Notes: generated by a model not told the origin, from the letters alone. A stretch of DNA of 64,000 nt from Nocardia stercoris (GCF_003696265.1 NZ_RFFH01000018.1:1-64000), one strand, 5' to 3'; positions 52,836 through 60,263 are shown, counted from the stretch's first letter. Translations and numbers: made by a program.

Positions 52836-53683
52836 ACCGGACCGAGTCATTGCGCGGCCGCACCATCGTCATGTCCGGCGGCAGCCGAGGCATCGGACTG
52901 GCCATCGCCCGGCGCGCCGCCGCCGACGGCGCCAACATCACCCTGATCGCCAAAACCGATGTCCCGCACCCGAAGCTGCCCGGCACCATTCACACCGCCG
53001 CCGCCGAGCTCGAGCGCGCCGGCGGGCAGGTACTCCCCTTCGTGGGCGATATCCGCTTCGACGACCACGTCGAAGCGGCGGTCCGGCAGACCGTCGACCG
53101 GTTCGGCGGCATCGACATCGTGGTGAACAACGCCTCGGCGATCGACCTGTCCCGCACCGGCGAGCTCACGATGAAGAAATACGATCTGATGCAGGACATC
53201 AACTGTCGCGGCAGCTACCTGCTCGCCCGAACCTGCCTGCCGGCTTTGCGTAAATCCGCTGTGGCCGAACGCAACCCACACATCTTGACCTTGTCGCCGC
53301 CGATCAATCCGAATCCACGCTGGGCGGGCGCGCACCTCGGCTACACGATCGCCAAATACGGCATGTCGTTGACCACCCTGGGCTTGGCCGACGAGCTGCG
53401 CGCGGACGGTATCGCCGTCAATTCGCTCTGGCCGCGCACCACCATCGCGAGCGCGGCGGTCGAGAACGTCCTCGGCGGGGACGAGCTGCTCGCCCGCTCG
53501 AGAACTCCCGAGATCTGCGCCGACGCCGCCCACGTCGTACTCACCTCACCGGCCGCCGAGACCACTGGCAACTTCTTCCTCGACGAGGACGTACTGGCCG
53601 CGGCGGGCGTCACGGACTTCGACAAGTACCGCGTGGCGCCCGGCCGCGCCGACCTCGAACTCGATCTGTTCTTGGACACCTGA
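52832..53683 (+). CDS. HSDL2-like short-chain dehydrogenase
   Basis: A 283-residue SDR of the hydroxysteroid-dehydrogenase-like-2 type: IVMSGGSRGIGLAIARRAA, LIAKTDVPHPKLPGTIHTAA, VVNNASAIDLSRT, LSPPINPNPRWAGAHLGYTI with the Tyr, then AKYGMSL. The catalytic Ser region reads TLSPP. GTG 52832 follows AGGAG and overlaps the preceding stop. Last gene of the operon. Its final 26 bases recur almost exactly at 56171-56196. Confidence 0.9.
   Translation: MNRTESLRGRTIVMSGGSRGIGLAIARRAAADGANITLIAKTDVPHPKLPGTIHTAAAELERAGGQVLPFVGDIRFDDHVEAAVRQTVDRFGGIDIVVNNASAIDLSRTGELTMKKYDLMQDINCRGSYLLARTCLPALRKSAVAERNPHILTLSPPINPNPRWAGAHLGYTIAKYGMSLTTLGLADELRADGIAVNSLWPRTTIASAAVENVLGGDELLARSRTPEICADAAHVVLTSPAAETTGNFFLDEDVLAAAGVTDFDKYRVAPGRADLELDLFLDT
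53658..53683 (+). repeat. 26-base direct repeat, left copy (3' end of the HSDL2-like gene)
   Basis: Begins AACTCGATCTGTTCTTGG and ends at the stop codon. 25 of 26 bases match 56171-56196; the flanking 7 bases upstream match at 5. Confidence 0.75.
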
Positions 53684-53784
53684 TATGAGGCAGGCCGTGA
53701 CGCGACACCGGTGAGTTCGGGCCGATGAACAGTGCGCGACCTGGGATTTCGTTTTCCCCATCGATTCTGGCGACCACCTCGCAC

Positions 53785-53796
53785 ACATAATATATA
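53785..53796 (+). promoter_or_regulatory. Motif 1 A/T tract before the secreted-protein gene
   Basis: ACATAATATATA, about 200 bases before ATG 53995, the largest gap of any copy. Confidence 0.55.
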
Positions 53797-53894
53797 GTGC
53801 TGAATCACACCGGGCATGGCGCGACTCGGACCATTCGCGGCGAAATCCGCGATCCCCACCGACGAATACTTCCGCGGCTTCAATTCCTGGGCGA

Positions 53895-53914
53895 GCGTCC
53901 AGAAATTGAAGCGC
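53895..53914. promoter_or_regulatory. Degenerate motif 2 dyad before the secreted-protein gene
   Basis: GCGTCC-AGAAATTG-AAGCGC: left arm and spacer fit the consensus, right arm does not. It lies about 81 bases before the ATG, in the usual place. Confidence 0.35.
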
Positions 53915-53994
53915 CGCGGCATATTCGCGCGCCTTCACGTGCTCGGTGTCCCGGTGCATTCACCGGGGTCACGAGAAAAGAGATGAGGAATTCC

Positions 53995-54702
53995 ATGAAC
54001 GGCGTGAAGACCGCTGCTACATCCGCCCTGCTCGCGATGGCGATCGGAGTCGCGGCAGCCTCGGCGAACGCAGCACCGACCACAGATGAGGCGGTGAATT
54101 ACACAGCCACGACGAACAACTCCAGCACCGTCATCACGACCGACGCGGGTTCCATCACCACGGACAACGACGTACTCGAGATCGAGGCCGCGAACGGCTC
54201 TGTGCTGGCCGGGACCGCACTGTCCTTCCGAGTGGACGATTTCACCTTCCCGATCGCGGCGCAGATCGCCGACCACACCGCCACCCTCACCCCGCAATTC
54301 GATCTCGCGCACGCCGTGTACGAGCCGGTAGCGCTCCCCTACGAGGACACCGCGCCGTGGAAGACGCCGTACGACCGCGAGCAGGCCGCGTGGAGCCGCC
54401 TGGCCACCACCATCACCACCGGTGCGGCTGTAGGCACGATGGTGGGCGGTGTCGCCGGAGCGGGCGTCGGTTGCGTGCTCGGCGGCCTCGCGGGAGCGAC
54501 GGTGGCCGCGGCGACCCTCGTCGGCCTGTTCGGCCCGTTCATCCCCGCCGCGGCCCTCGGGTGCCTGGGCGGCATCGTGGCGGTCGGCGCATTGGGGACG
54601 CTGACCGGTCAGCTGCTCGTCACCGCTCCGGTCACGATCATGGCGGCGATTCAGTACCTGACCACCGTCAACCAGCCGTTCATGCCCGCTCCCGCGAAGT
54701 AG
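53995..54702 (+). CDS. Secreted hypothetical protein with glycine-rich hydrophobic C-terminus
   Basis: A 235-residue protein. Residues 1-28 are a signal peptide (SALLAMAIGVAAASANA, then APT). A Thr-rich, probably beta domain follows (about 30-120, including FRVDDFTFPIAAQIADHTA), then a Gly/Ala-rich hydrophobic segment (about 140-215) like a glycine zipper or membrane anchor. Proteins of this plan are frequent in Nocardia and lack known function. ATG 53995 has GAGGAA upstream; ATG 53983 is in frame but less well placed. 30 bases upstream of the AAHS transporter. Confidence 0.75.
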   Translation: MNGVKTAATSALLAMAIGVAAASANAAPTTDEAVNYTATTNNSSTVITTDAGSITTDNDVLEIEAANGSVLAGTALSFRVDDFTFPIAAQIADHTATLTPQFDLAHAVYEPVALPYEDTAPWKTPYDREQAAWSRLATTITTGAAVGTMVGGVAGAGVGCVLGGLAGATVAAATLVGLFGPFIPAAALGCLGGIVAVGALGTLTGQLLVTAPVTIMAAIQYLTTVNQPFMPAPAK

Positions 54703-54732
54703 CCGCGAACCCGCATCGACAGGAGAAAACAG

Positions 54733-56073
54733 ATGAGACGTTCGCAATCCCGATCCAGGGCCGGCCTCTTCGTAGTCGCGTTGTGTTTCCTCACAACCGT
54801 CGCCGACGGTTACGACCTGATCGTTTACGGCGCGACAGTGCCGAAACTACTCCACGAGCCCGGCTGGCACTTGACGCCGGGTGCCGCCGGTGCCATCGGC
54901 AGTTGGACCTTGGCCGGACTGATGGTGGGGTTCCTGGTCGCCGGTCCGCTCTCCGATCGGCTGGGCCGGCGCAAGATCATGATCATGGGTGTCGCCTGGT
55001 TCTCCGTGGGCTCCCTGGTCTGTTCCCTGGCGCAATCGCCAGAGTTCTTGGGCGCCGCGCGATTTCTGACCGGCATCGGCCTCGGCGGGGTGGTGCCCTC
55101 GGCTATCGCCTTGACGGTCGAATTCGCGCCGAAACATCGGCGGCAGCTGTACAACGGACTCACCCTGACCGGATACTCGATCGGCGGCATCATTTCCGCG
55201 CTCGCCGCGATCGCACTGCTGCCCGATCACGGATGGCGCATGCTCTACGCCATCGCCGCGCTCTACGCGCTGATCTTGCCGATCATGTATTTCACCCTGC
55301 CGGAATCATTGAATTTCCTTGTGCTGCAGGGAAAGTCTGATGAAGCACGCAAGGCGGCCGAACGCTACGGACTCGACCTCGACGAGGCGGTGGCCGAGCA
55401 CGGGACATCGCCGATCGCTGTGGAGCCCGGGTCGTCGCGCGGGTACCGCCAGGTAATCGCAAGCGGAAATCGAACAGCCGTCGCGTTGTTCGCCGTCGTC
55501 TGCTTCTGCGGGCAGCTGATCAGTTACGGTCTCAATACCTGGCTGCCACAGCTCATGCGGCAGGCAGGCTATCCGCTCGGGTCCGCGCTGCAATTCCTGC
55601 TGGTCATGCAGATCGGCGCCATAGTCGGCATGGTCGGCGGCGCGTTGCTGGGTGACCGTTTCGGTCCCCGATGGGTGGTCGCAGCCTTCTTCCTCGTGGG
55701 CGGAATCTCGCTAGTGGTGCTGAGCCAAAGGCTGGAGGTCGGGTTGTTGATGCTCGCGGTCGCGGGCGCCGGACTCGGATCGATAGGGACAACCGCGCTC
55801 GGCTACGGCTATATCGCCACCCACTTCCCCGCGTCGTGCCGCGGTTCGGCCCTGGGAATCACCGTCGGATTGGGCCGGGTGGGAGCCATCGTCGGCCCGC
55901 TGGTCGGCGGCTGGGTGATCGGCGCCGGACTGGGCGGCGAATGGAGTTTCTACGCCTTCGCGATACCGGCGTTCGCGGCCGCCGCCGCGGTCGTCTTCGT
56001 CGTGCGGGCCGCAGCCCGTAACGACGGTACAGATCTGCGGTCGGACGAAGGCCTGGCGGGCGCGACGGCCTGA
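54733..56073 (+). CDS. MFS transporter of the aromatic acid:H+ symporter (AAHS) type
   Basis: A 446-residue 12-helix carrier: TTVADGYDLIVYGATVPKLL (the DGYD motif of AAHS), GPLSDRLGRRKIMIMG loop, GIGLGGVVPSAIALTVEF, and LLGDRFGPRWV in the second half. AAHS members import benzoate-like and other carboxylates. ATG 54733 follows AGGAG. With the secreted protein it is bracketed by the 26-base repeat. A terminator follows. Confidence 0.9.
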   Translation: MRRSQSRSRAGLFVVALCFLTTVADGYDLIVYGATVPKLLHEPGWHLTPGAAGAIGSWTLAGLMVGFLVAGPLSDRLGRRKIMIMGVAWFSVGSLVCSLAQSPEFLGAARFLTGIGLGGVVPSAIALTVEFAPKHRRQLYNGLTLTGYSIGGIISALAAIALLPDHGWRMLYAIAALYALILPIMYFTLPESLNFLVLQGKSDEARKAAERYGLDLDEAVAEHGTSPIAVEPGSSRGYRQVIASGNRTAVALFAVVCFCGQLISYGLNTWLPQLMRQAGYPLGSALQFLLVMQIGAIVGMVGGALLGDRFGPRWVVAAFFLVGGISLVVLSQRLEVGLLMLAVAGAGLGSIGTTALGYGYIATHFPASCRGSALGITVGLGRVGAIVGPLVGGWVIGAGLGGEWSFYAFAIPAFAAAAAVVFVVRAAARNDGTDLRSDEGLAGATA

Positions 56074-56114
56074 CGCGCGAGGCCCGCGGATCGATCGGAA
56101 CCGCAGCCCTGCAC

Positions 56115-56151
56115 GCAACTGCTTCCTCTCGACACGGGAGGGAGCAGTTGC
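56115..56151 (+). terminator. Terminator after the AAHS transporter
   Basis: GCAACTGCTTCCTC pairs with GAGGGAGCAGTTGC (one G-T pair), 9-base loop, then TTC. Confidence 0.75.
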
Positions 56152-56170
56152 TTCATATCGACAGGCCTCT

Positions 56171-56196
56171 AACTCGATCTGTTCTCGGACACCTGA
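56171..56196 (+). repeat. 26-base direct repeat, right copy
   Basis: Matches the end of the HSDL2-like SDR (53658-53683) with one change (C for T). In the SDR frame it would read LDLFSDT then stop, after an in-frame TAA, so it is a non-coding relic. Confidence 0.75.
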
Positions 56197-56242
56197 CAAC
56201 AAGTTCGTGATTGCGGCATGTTCGGTGTCCAGGGCCCCACGA

Positions 56243-56262
56243 ATGTCCGAAAACTTGGACAT
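56243..56262. promoter_or_regulatory. Motif 2 dyad upstream of propeller gene 3
   Basis: ATGTCC-GAAAACTT-GGACAT: perfectly symmetrical arms, 70 bases before ATG 56333. A half-site GTGTCCAG lies 15 bases to the left. Confidence 0.7.
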
Positions 56263-56332
56263 TTCGCGGTCGCCGGCGAACTCTATCTTTCCTCTCGACA
56301 ACGCAGTCGATCGGGAACGGACGGTGGCGGGG

Positions 56333-57448
56333 ATGCCGAAGATACGGATGCCGGTCGATCGGCTGTATGTGGTGGCGCAGAACGGATGTGTCGCCGTCCT
56401 CGACCTTTTCGCCGACGGTTCGCTCGAGCCGCTCGCGGGATCGCCCTACCGGACCTCGGCGGGCTCGTTCTGTGTCGCCGCGAGCCCGGAGCGCAGGGTC
56501 GTCTATGTCGCCACGGGCGTCGGGCTCGGCACGCCGTTCAGCCTCGGTCAGACGTTGGCGCCGGAGCTGTTCAGCTTTCACGTCCGCGACGACGGCACCC
56601 TCGAACGTGCCGGCGCCCCGCTGGCGCTGCCCCGGCTGTCCATGCCCGTGTCCATGGCAGTATCGACGGACAGCCGCAATCTGTACCTCGGCGTCGGCCG
56701 TGGGCCGGCCGGCTTCTTCCGGGGTAGCATCGCCCATTTCCGCCTGGACGAGCACGGGATTCCCACCGCGAGCGGTGCGGTCGTCCGGCTCGGCCGGTTC
56801 CTCGACGGTGTGGCGCAGCCGATCGTCTCCCCCGACGGGAAGCGCCTGTACGTGGCCAGCGTCATCGCGAAAGCCATAGTGCGCCTGGATATCCAGGCGG
56901 ACGGCGCCCTATCGCAGGCCGTCGCGCGCAGCCCTTCCACCGGGGTATTCCCGATCACGCCGGCGTTCGCACCCGACGGGCGCTTCCTCTATGTCGCCAA
57001 CGAACTCTCCCAGTCGATCACCGGATTCCGGGTCGCCCGCGACGGCTCACTCGACGAACTCCCCCGTTCCCCCTATCCGACCGGGAAGATTCCCCACAAC
57101 CCGGTGTTCAGCCGGGACGGCCGCTTCGTCTACTTCGCGAACACGTTGTCCCACACCGTCACCGGATACGAGGTGCAAGCGTGCGGTGACCTCGTACCGG
57201 TGCCCGGTTCCCCATTCGAGATGCCGGTGGAACCGGCGACCGTCGCTCGATCCACCGACGGCACCTGGCTCTATCTGGTTTCGTCACCGATCCTGCAGGC
57301 GGGTTCGGTTGTGGTCGTCACCAGCCATCGGATCCAGCCCGACGGTTCCCTCACCCCGTCGGGCCACCAGCCCATCCCGACCGGGCTGAAATTCGCCGAT
57401 GGACCGAGCGCAATCGTGTTCCCCGTCCGCAGGAACCCAACTGCGTGA
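56333..57448 (+). CDS. Beta-propeller (lactonase-like) protein without signal peptide
   Basis: A 371-residue third member of the propeller family: VAVLDLFADGSLEPLAGSPY, FAPDGRFLYVANELSQSITG, FSRDGRFVYFANTLSHTVTG, VPGSPFEMP, LTPSGHQPIP. Unlike the other two it has no signal peptide from ATG 56333 (MPKIRMPVDRLYVVAQ), so it is probably cytosolic. The start is uncertain; ATG 56348 is also possible and no good ribosome binding site is seen. Lactonase activity is inferred only from the fold. Confidence 0.8.
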   Translation: MPKIRMPVDRLYVVAQNGCVAVLDLFADGSLEPLAGSPYRTSAGSFCVAASPERRVVYVATGVGLGTPFSLGQTLAPELFSFHVRDDGTLERAGAPLALPRLSMPVSMAVSTDSRNLYLGVGRGPAGFFRGSIAHFRLDEHGIPTASGAVVRLGRFLDGVAQPIVSPDGKRLYVASVIAKAIVRLDIQADGALSQAVARSPSTGVFPITPAFAPDGRFLYVANELSQSITGFRVARDGSLDELPRSPYPTGKIPHNPVFSRDGRFVYFANTLSHTVTGYEVQACGDLVPVPGSPFEMPVEPATVARSTDGTWLYLVSSPILQAGSVVVVTSHRIQPDGSLTPSGHQPIPTGLKFADGPSAIVFPVRRNPTA

Positions 57449-57458
57449 CAACACAATT

Positions 57459-57490
57459 CGAGTGCCGGCCGGAACCTGGCCGGGCACTCG
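57459..57490 (+). terminator. Terminator after propeller gene 3
   Basis: CGAGTGCCGGCC pairs with GGCCGGGCACTCG, one bulged base, 7-base loop, 11 bases after the stop. Confidence 0.7.
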
Positions 57491-57505
57491 ATGGGCGGCT
57501 CGCGG

Positions 57506-57589
57506 TCAGCCGACCGCCACGGCCTCTGTGAGCGCGATCAGCGTGCGGGCGGTCTTCCTGTGTGCGATGTCGACGTGCTGGCCCGACTG
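57506..57589 (-). pseudogene. C-terminal relic of a CitE-like lyase gene
   Basis: The minus strand encodes 27 residues ending in a stop, GQHVDIAHRKTARTLIALTE within them. 18 of 27 match the C-terminus of the CitE-like protein at 30800-31690 (GQHIDIAHVKTAEALIALAE), including the position of the stop within one residue. No further lyase sequence is found upstream on that strand, so the rest of the gene is gone. Confidence 0.7.
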
Positions 57590-57842
57590 CGCTTCCCGCT
57601 CGCTTCGGAAGTTCGTCGTGCGGCTGCCGATCAAATCCCTCTGGTCGAATTTCCGTGCACGCTCGAATTGCGGGCCGATTTATCGTTTCCGAAGCGCGGG
57701 GTTCGAAAAATGCGAATTGACCACGTCGGAATGCCGTGGAAACATTCACAGTCGTATTGGCCACAATCGATCCGGGCCATGGACAATTCATCGATTGGGA
57801 ATTCGTGCCCGGACACGTTCAGCAGCAAGAGGAGTTCGGTCG
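57590..57842. other. Leader region of the alcohol dehydrogenase gene
   Basis: 253 bases, less GC-rich than average, with no motif 1 or motif 2 copy that I can see. With the relic and terminator it makes a 394-base stretch free of intact genes. It probably contains the alcohol dehydrogenase promoter, but no clear -10 stands out. Confidence 0.4.
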
Positions 57843-58964
57843 ATGAAGACGCGTGGCGCTGTCCTGCTCGAGTCCCCAGGTAGATACGAGATCGTCGAGT
57901 TGGACATGGACGAACCCCGGACCGGGGAGATCCGGGTGCGGATGGTCGCCAGTGGGCTGTGCCATTCCGACGACCATTTCGCCGTCGGCGATCAGACGCC
58001 GGGGATCCTGCCGATCGCCGGCGGCCACGAGGGTGCGGGCGTCGTGGAAGCGGTCGGGCCCGGAACCATCGGATTCGCTGAGGGCGACCACGTGGTGTTC
58101 TCGTTCCTGCCCGTGTGCGGACGATGTAGATGGTGCGCCAAGGGCATGCAGAACCTGTGTGATCTGGGCGCATTCCTCGCGACGGGCGCGCGATTCGACG
58201 ACCCGCAATCGTTCCGGCTCTCGTTCGGGGGCCGGCCGGTCGGGCAGTTGGCCGGACTGGGCACCTTCTGTGAGCACATCACCGTGTCGGTCGCGTCGGC
58301 TGTCCGCATCGATCCCGAGATTCCGCTCGACGTCGCGGTACTGACCGGCTGCGGCGTCGCGACAGGCTGGGGTGCGGCGGTGAACTCGGCGAATGTTCGT
58401 CCCGATGACGTCGTCATCGTGATGGGCATCGGCGGGATCGGCATCAATGCGGTGCAGGGCGCGGCGCATGCCGGCGCCGGTGCGGTCATCGCTGTCGATC
58501 CGGTGCCGTTCAAGCGCGAATCGGCGCTGGAACTCGGTGCGACACACGCGGTGTCCGATATCGCCGAGGCCGAGGAGCTGGCCCGTTCGCTGACCGGGGG
58601 GCAGGGGGCAGATGCCTCGATCGTCACTGTCGGCGTGACCACCGGCCGGCACATCGGGCAGGCGCTGCAGGCAGTGCGCAAGGGCGGCACCTGCGTGGCC
58701 GTGGGCCTGGGCGACACCTACGTCAAGGACGGCGACATCAACCTGCACGAGCTGACGCTGTACCAGAAGCGCCTGCAAGGCGCGCTGTTCGGCGCCTGCG
58801 CGCCGACCGCCGACATTCCGGCCCAGCTGGCCATGTACCAGCAGGGACGACTCCAACTCGACAAGCTGGTGACCACCCGCTACACCCTGGACCAGATCAA
58901 CCAGGGCTTCGAGGACATGAAAGCCGGCCGCAATCTGCGCGGAATCATCGTGCACGACGGCTGA
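57843..58964 (+). CDS. Zinc alcohol dehydrogenase, NDMA-dependent (mycofactocin-linked) type
   Basis: A 373-residue medium-chain dehydrogenase. Catalytic zinc region GLCHSDDH and GGHEGAGVVE; structural zinc Cys cluster CGRCRWCAKGMQNLC; cofactor fold GIGGIGINAVQGA followed by Asp in IAVDPV (NAD). SFLPVCGRC, the TGCGVATGWGAAVN stretch and ELTLYQKRLQG are those of nicotinoprotein alcohol dehydrogenases that keep NADH bound and need NDMA or mycofactocin to turn over. ATG 57843 follows GAGGAG. It probably oxidises an alcohol intermediate and pairs functionally with the mycofactocin-type SDR at 499-1414. Confidence 0.9.
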   Translation: MKTRGAVLLESPGRYEIVELDMDEPRTGEIRVRMVASGLCHSDDHFAVGDQTPGILPIAGGHEGAGVVEAVGPGTIGFAEGDHVVFSFLPVCGRCRWCAKGMQNLCDLGAFLATGARFDDPQSFRLSFGGRPVGQLAGLGTFCEHITVSVASAVRIDPEIPLDVAVLTGCGVATGWGAAVNSANVRPDDVVIVMGIGGIGINAVQGAAHAGAGAVIAVDPVPFKRESALELGATHAVSDIAEAEELARSLTGGQGADASIVTVGVTTGRHIGQALQAVRKGGTCVAVGLGDTYVKDGDINLHELTLYQKRLQGALFGACAPTADIPAQLAMYQQGRLQLDKLVTTRYTLDQINQGFEDMKAGRNLRGIIVHDG

Positions 58965-58988
58965 CCTGGTCTCGCCCGACCGCTACGG

Positions 58989-59024
58989 TTGCTGTCCCAG
59001 CACTATTCGGCCGGGACGGCAACC
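58989..59024. terminator. Hairpin between the alcohol dehydrogenase and SMP-30 genes
   Basis: GTTGCTGTCCC pairs with GGGACGGCAAC (one G-T pair). An alternative outer stem GCTGACCTGGT (58961-58971) pairs with 59023-59033. Shared by convergent genes. Confidence 0.55.
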
Positions 59025-59034
59025 AGGTCAGCGG

Positions 59035-59928
59035 TCAGACCCAGCCGATGCCCGGTACCTCCACCCGCACCGACAGCACCTGCCCGGCTCGCTCGGCCGT
59101 TCGGGCAGTGCGGTCGAAATCCGGTGCCGTACACAGGAACAACGTGCGACCGTCGGCACCACCGAGCGTGCACGCGAATACCCCGGTGCCGGGCGATATC
59201 TCATCGAGAATCTCGCCGCCGGCACCCACTCGCAGCACCCGGCCGTGCGTGAAATCGGCCACCCACAATGCGTTCTCGACATCCAGGCAGCACCCATCGG
59301 GCGCCACCGCGAACTCACCGATTGCCCGCATCAGATCACGTTCGGCGACCGGTTCGCCGAAGGACGCCCAGACACGGCGATTGCGCAGCGACCCGTCTTC
59401 GGCCACGTCGAAGGCGGTGACACGGTTGGCGAAGGACTCACCCACCAGCAAGACACCGTCGGGCGTGATGACCGAGCCGTTCGGAAACAGCAGGTCCGTC
59501 GCGACCGTGGTGATCGTGCCGTCCGGGTCGACCCGCAGCAGGCTCGCCGGCTCGATCAACTCACCACCGAACAGATCGAATCCGAAGTGCCCCAGATAGC
59601 TTCGTCCCTGACTGTCCACGACCAGCTCGTTGAGCCAGCCGCGGGTGTGCGCCGAGAGATCGGCCAGTACCTCGAGCGTGCCGTCGGCTCGGCGGATCAG
59701 CAGCCGGCTGTCCTCCGCCGAGACCACCAGCAGCCGCCCGTCGGGCAGCCACCCCAGGCCCACCGGCGGGCCGGCCAGCTCGGCTTCCACCCGCACGTCA
59801 CTGCCGTCCTCGCGGGCCGACAGCACGCGATGGGTGTACAGATCGGAGAACCAGAGCCGGTCCCGGTGCCATCGCGGCGCTTCCAGGTATGTACATCCCG
59901 GTACCACCGTCACGAATTCGCGGCTCAT
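59035..59928 (-). CDS. SMP-30/gluconolactonase/LRE family protein
   Basis: A 297-residue six-bladed propeller: LEAPRWHRDRLWFSDLYTHR contains the metal Glu, then GPPVGLGWLPDGRLLV, NELVVDSQGRSYLG, LLFPNGSVITPDG with the Asn, and LDVENALWVADF with the metal Asp. Metal ligands appear intact, so lactone hydrolysis is likely. ATG 59928 follows GGAGGA; the upstream in-frame Met at 59973 is unlikely. Convergent with the alcohol dehydrogenase. Confidence 0.9.
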   Translation of the reverse strand: MSREFVTVVPGCTYLEAPRWHRDRLWFSDLYTHRVLSAREDGSDVRVEAELAGPPVGLGWLPDGRLLVVSAEDSRLLIRRADGTLEVLADLSAHTRGWLNELVVDSQGRSYLGHFGFDLFGGELIEPASLLRVDPDGTITTVATDLLFPNGSVITPDGVLLVGESFANRVTAFDVAEDGSLRNRRVWASFGEPVAERDLMRAIGEFAVAPDGCCLDVENALWVADFTHGRVLRVGAGGEILDEISPGTGVFACTLGGADGRTLFLCTAPDFDRTARTAERAGQVLSVRVEVPGIGWV

Positions 59929-60263
59929 GCATTCCTCCATTTGCGGCGACTTCATTGTCAATTCCGACACCATGTCGAATTTCGCCGCACCCGAGCGTAA
60001 TCAGCATCACAGTGCATTCCAATTGAAGAGATGCGAATCCCGGATTCACCGGAATCGAATCGATGATCGCCGGCTTCCGACCCGGGTCGCACCGGATCGC
60101 TTCATGCCCGAACAAGTGCCGCTTCATGCCCATTGGCGCGACATGTATAATATATTATATCCCATCAAGCCAGTTGGTCGTCCTTCGACGACCGGGCGTC
60201 CGGTAGTCAGCGAATCGTCATCGTTCCCGCCCGGTCCGAGGCGGGAGTCAGGACCGATACACT
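59929..60263. other. Divergent intergenic region before the FUSC gene
   Basis: 335 bases. It contains CGCTTCATGCCC twice (60101-60112 and 60120-60131), the motif 1 tract at 60146-60160, and a hairpin GGTCGTC-CTTC-GACGACC (60176-60193) just after the likely transcription start. No gene. Confidence 0.5.
60146..60160 (+). promoter_or_regulatory. Motif 1 A/T tract before the FUSC gene
   Basis: TATAATATATTATAT, a near-perfect palindrome of 15 A/T bases preceded by ACATG, 103 bases before ATG 60264. Confidence 0.7.

Larger units (their letters stand above)
53684..53994. other. Intergenic region and leader before the secreted-protein gene
   Basis: 311 bases without a gene. It holds a motif 1 tract (53785-53796), a degenerate motif 2 (53895-53914) and a leader hairpin CCCGGTG-catt-CACCGGG (53950-53967) ending 28 bases before the ATG. 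Confidence 0.5.

Noticed and set aside
56187..56231. GGACACC and GGTGTCC as a further motif 2 copy
   Set aside because: The arms are in reversed order and 31 bases apart, not 8; only the 56243-56262 copy fits.
8613..60160. Motif 1 as ordinary -10 boxes only
   Set aside because: Actinobacterial -10 boxes need about six bases. These tracts run to 15 A/T bases, are palindromic and lack matching -35 boxes, so a plain promoter reading is insufficient.
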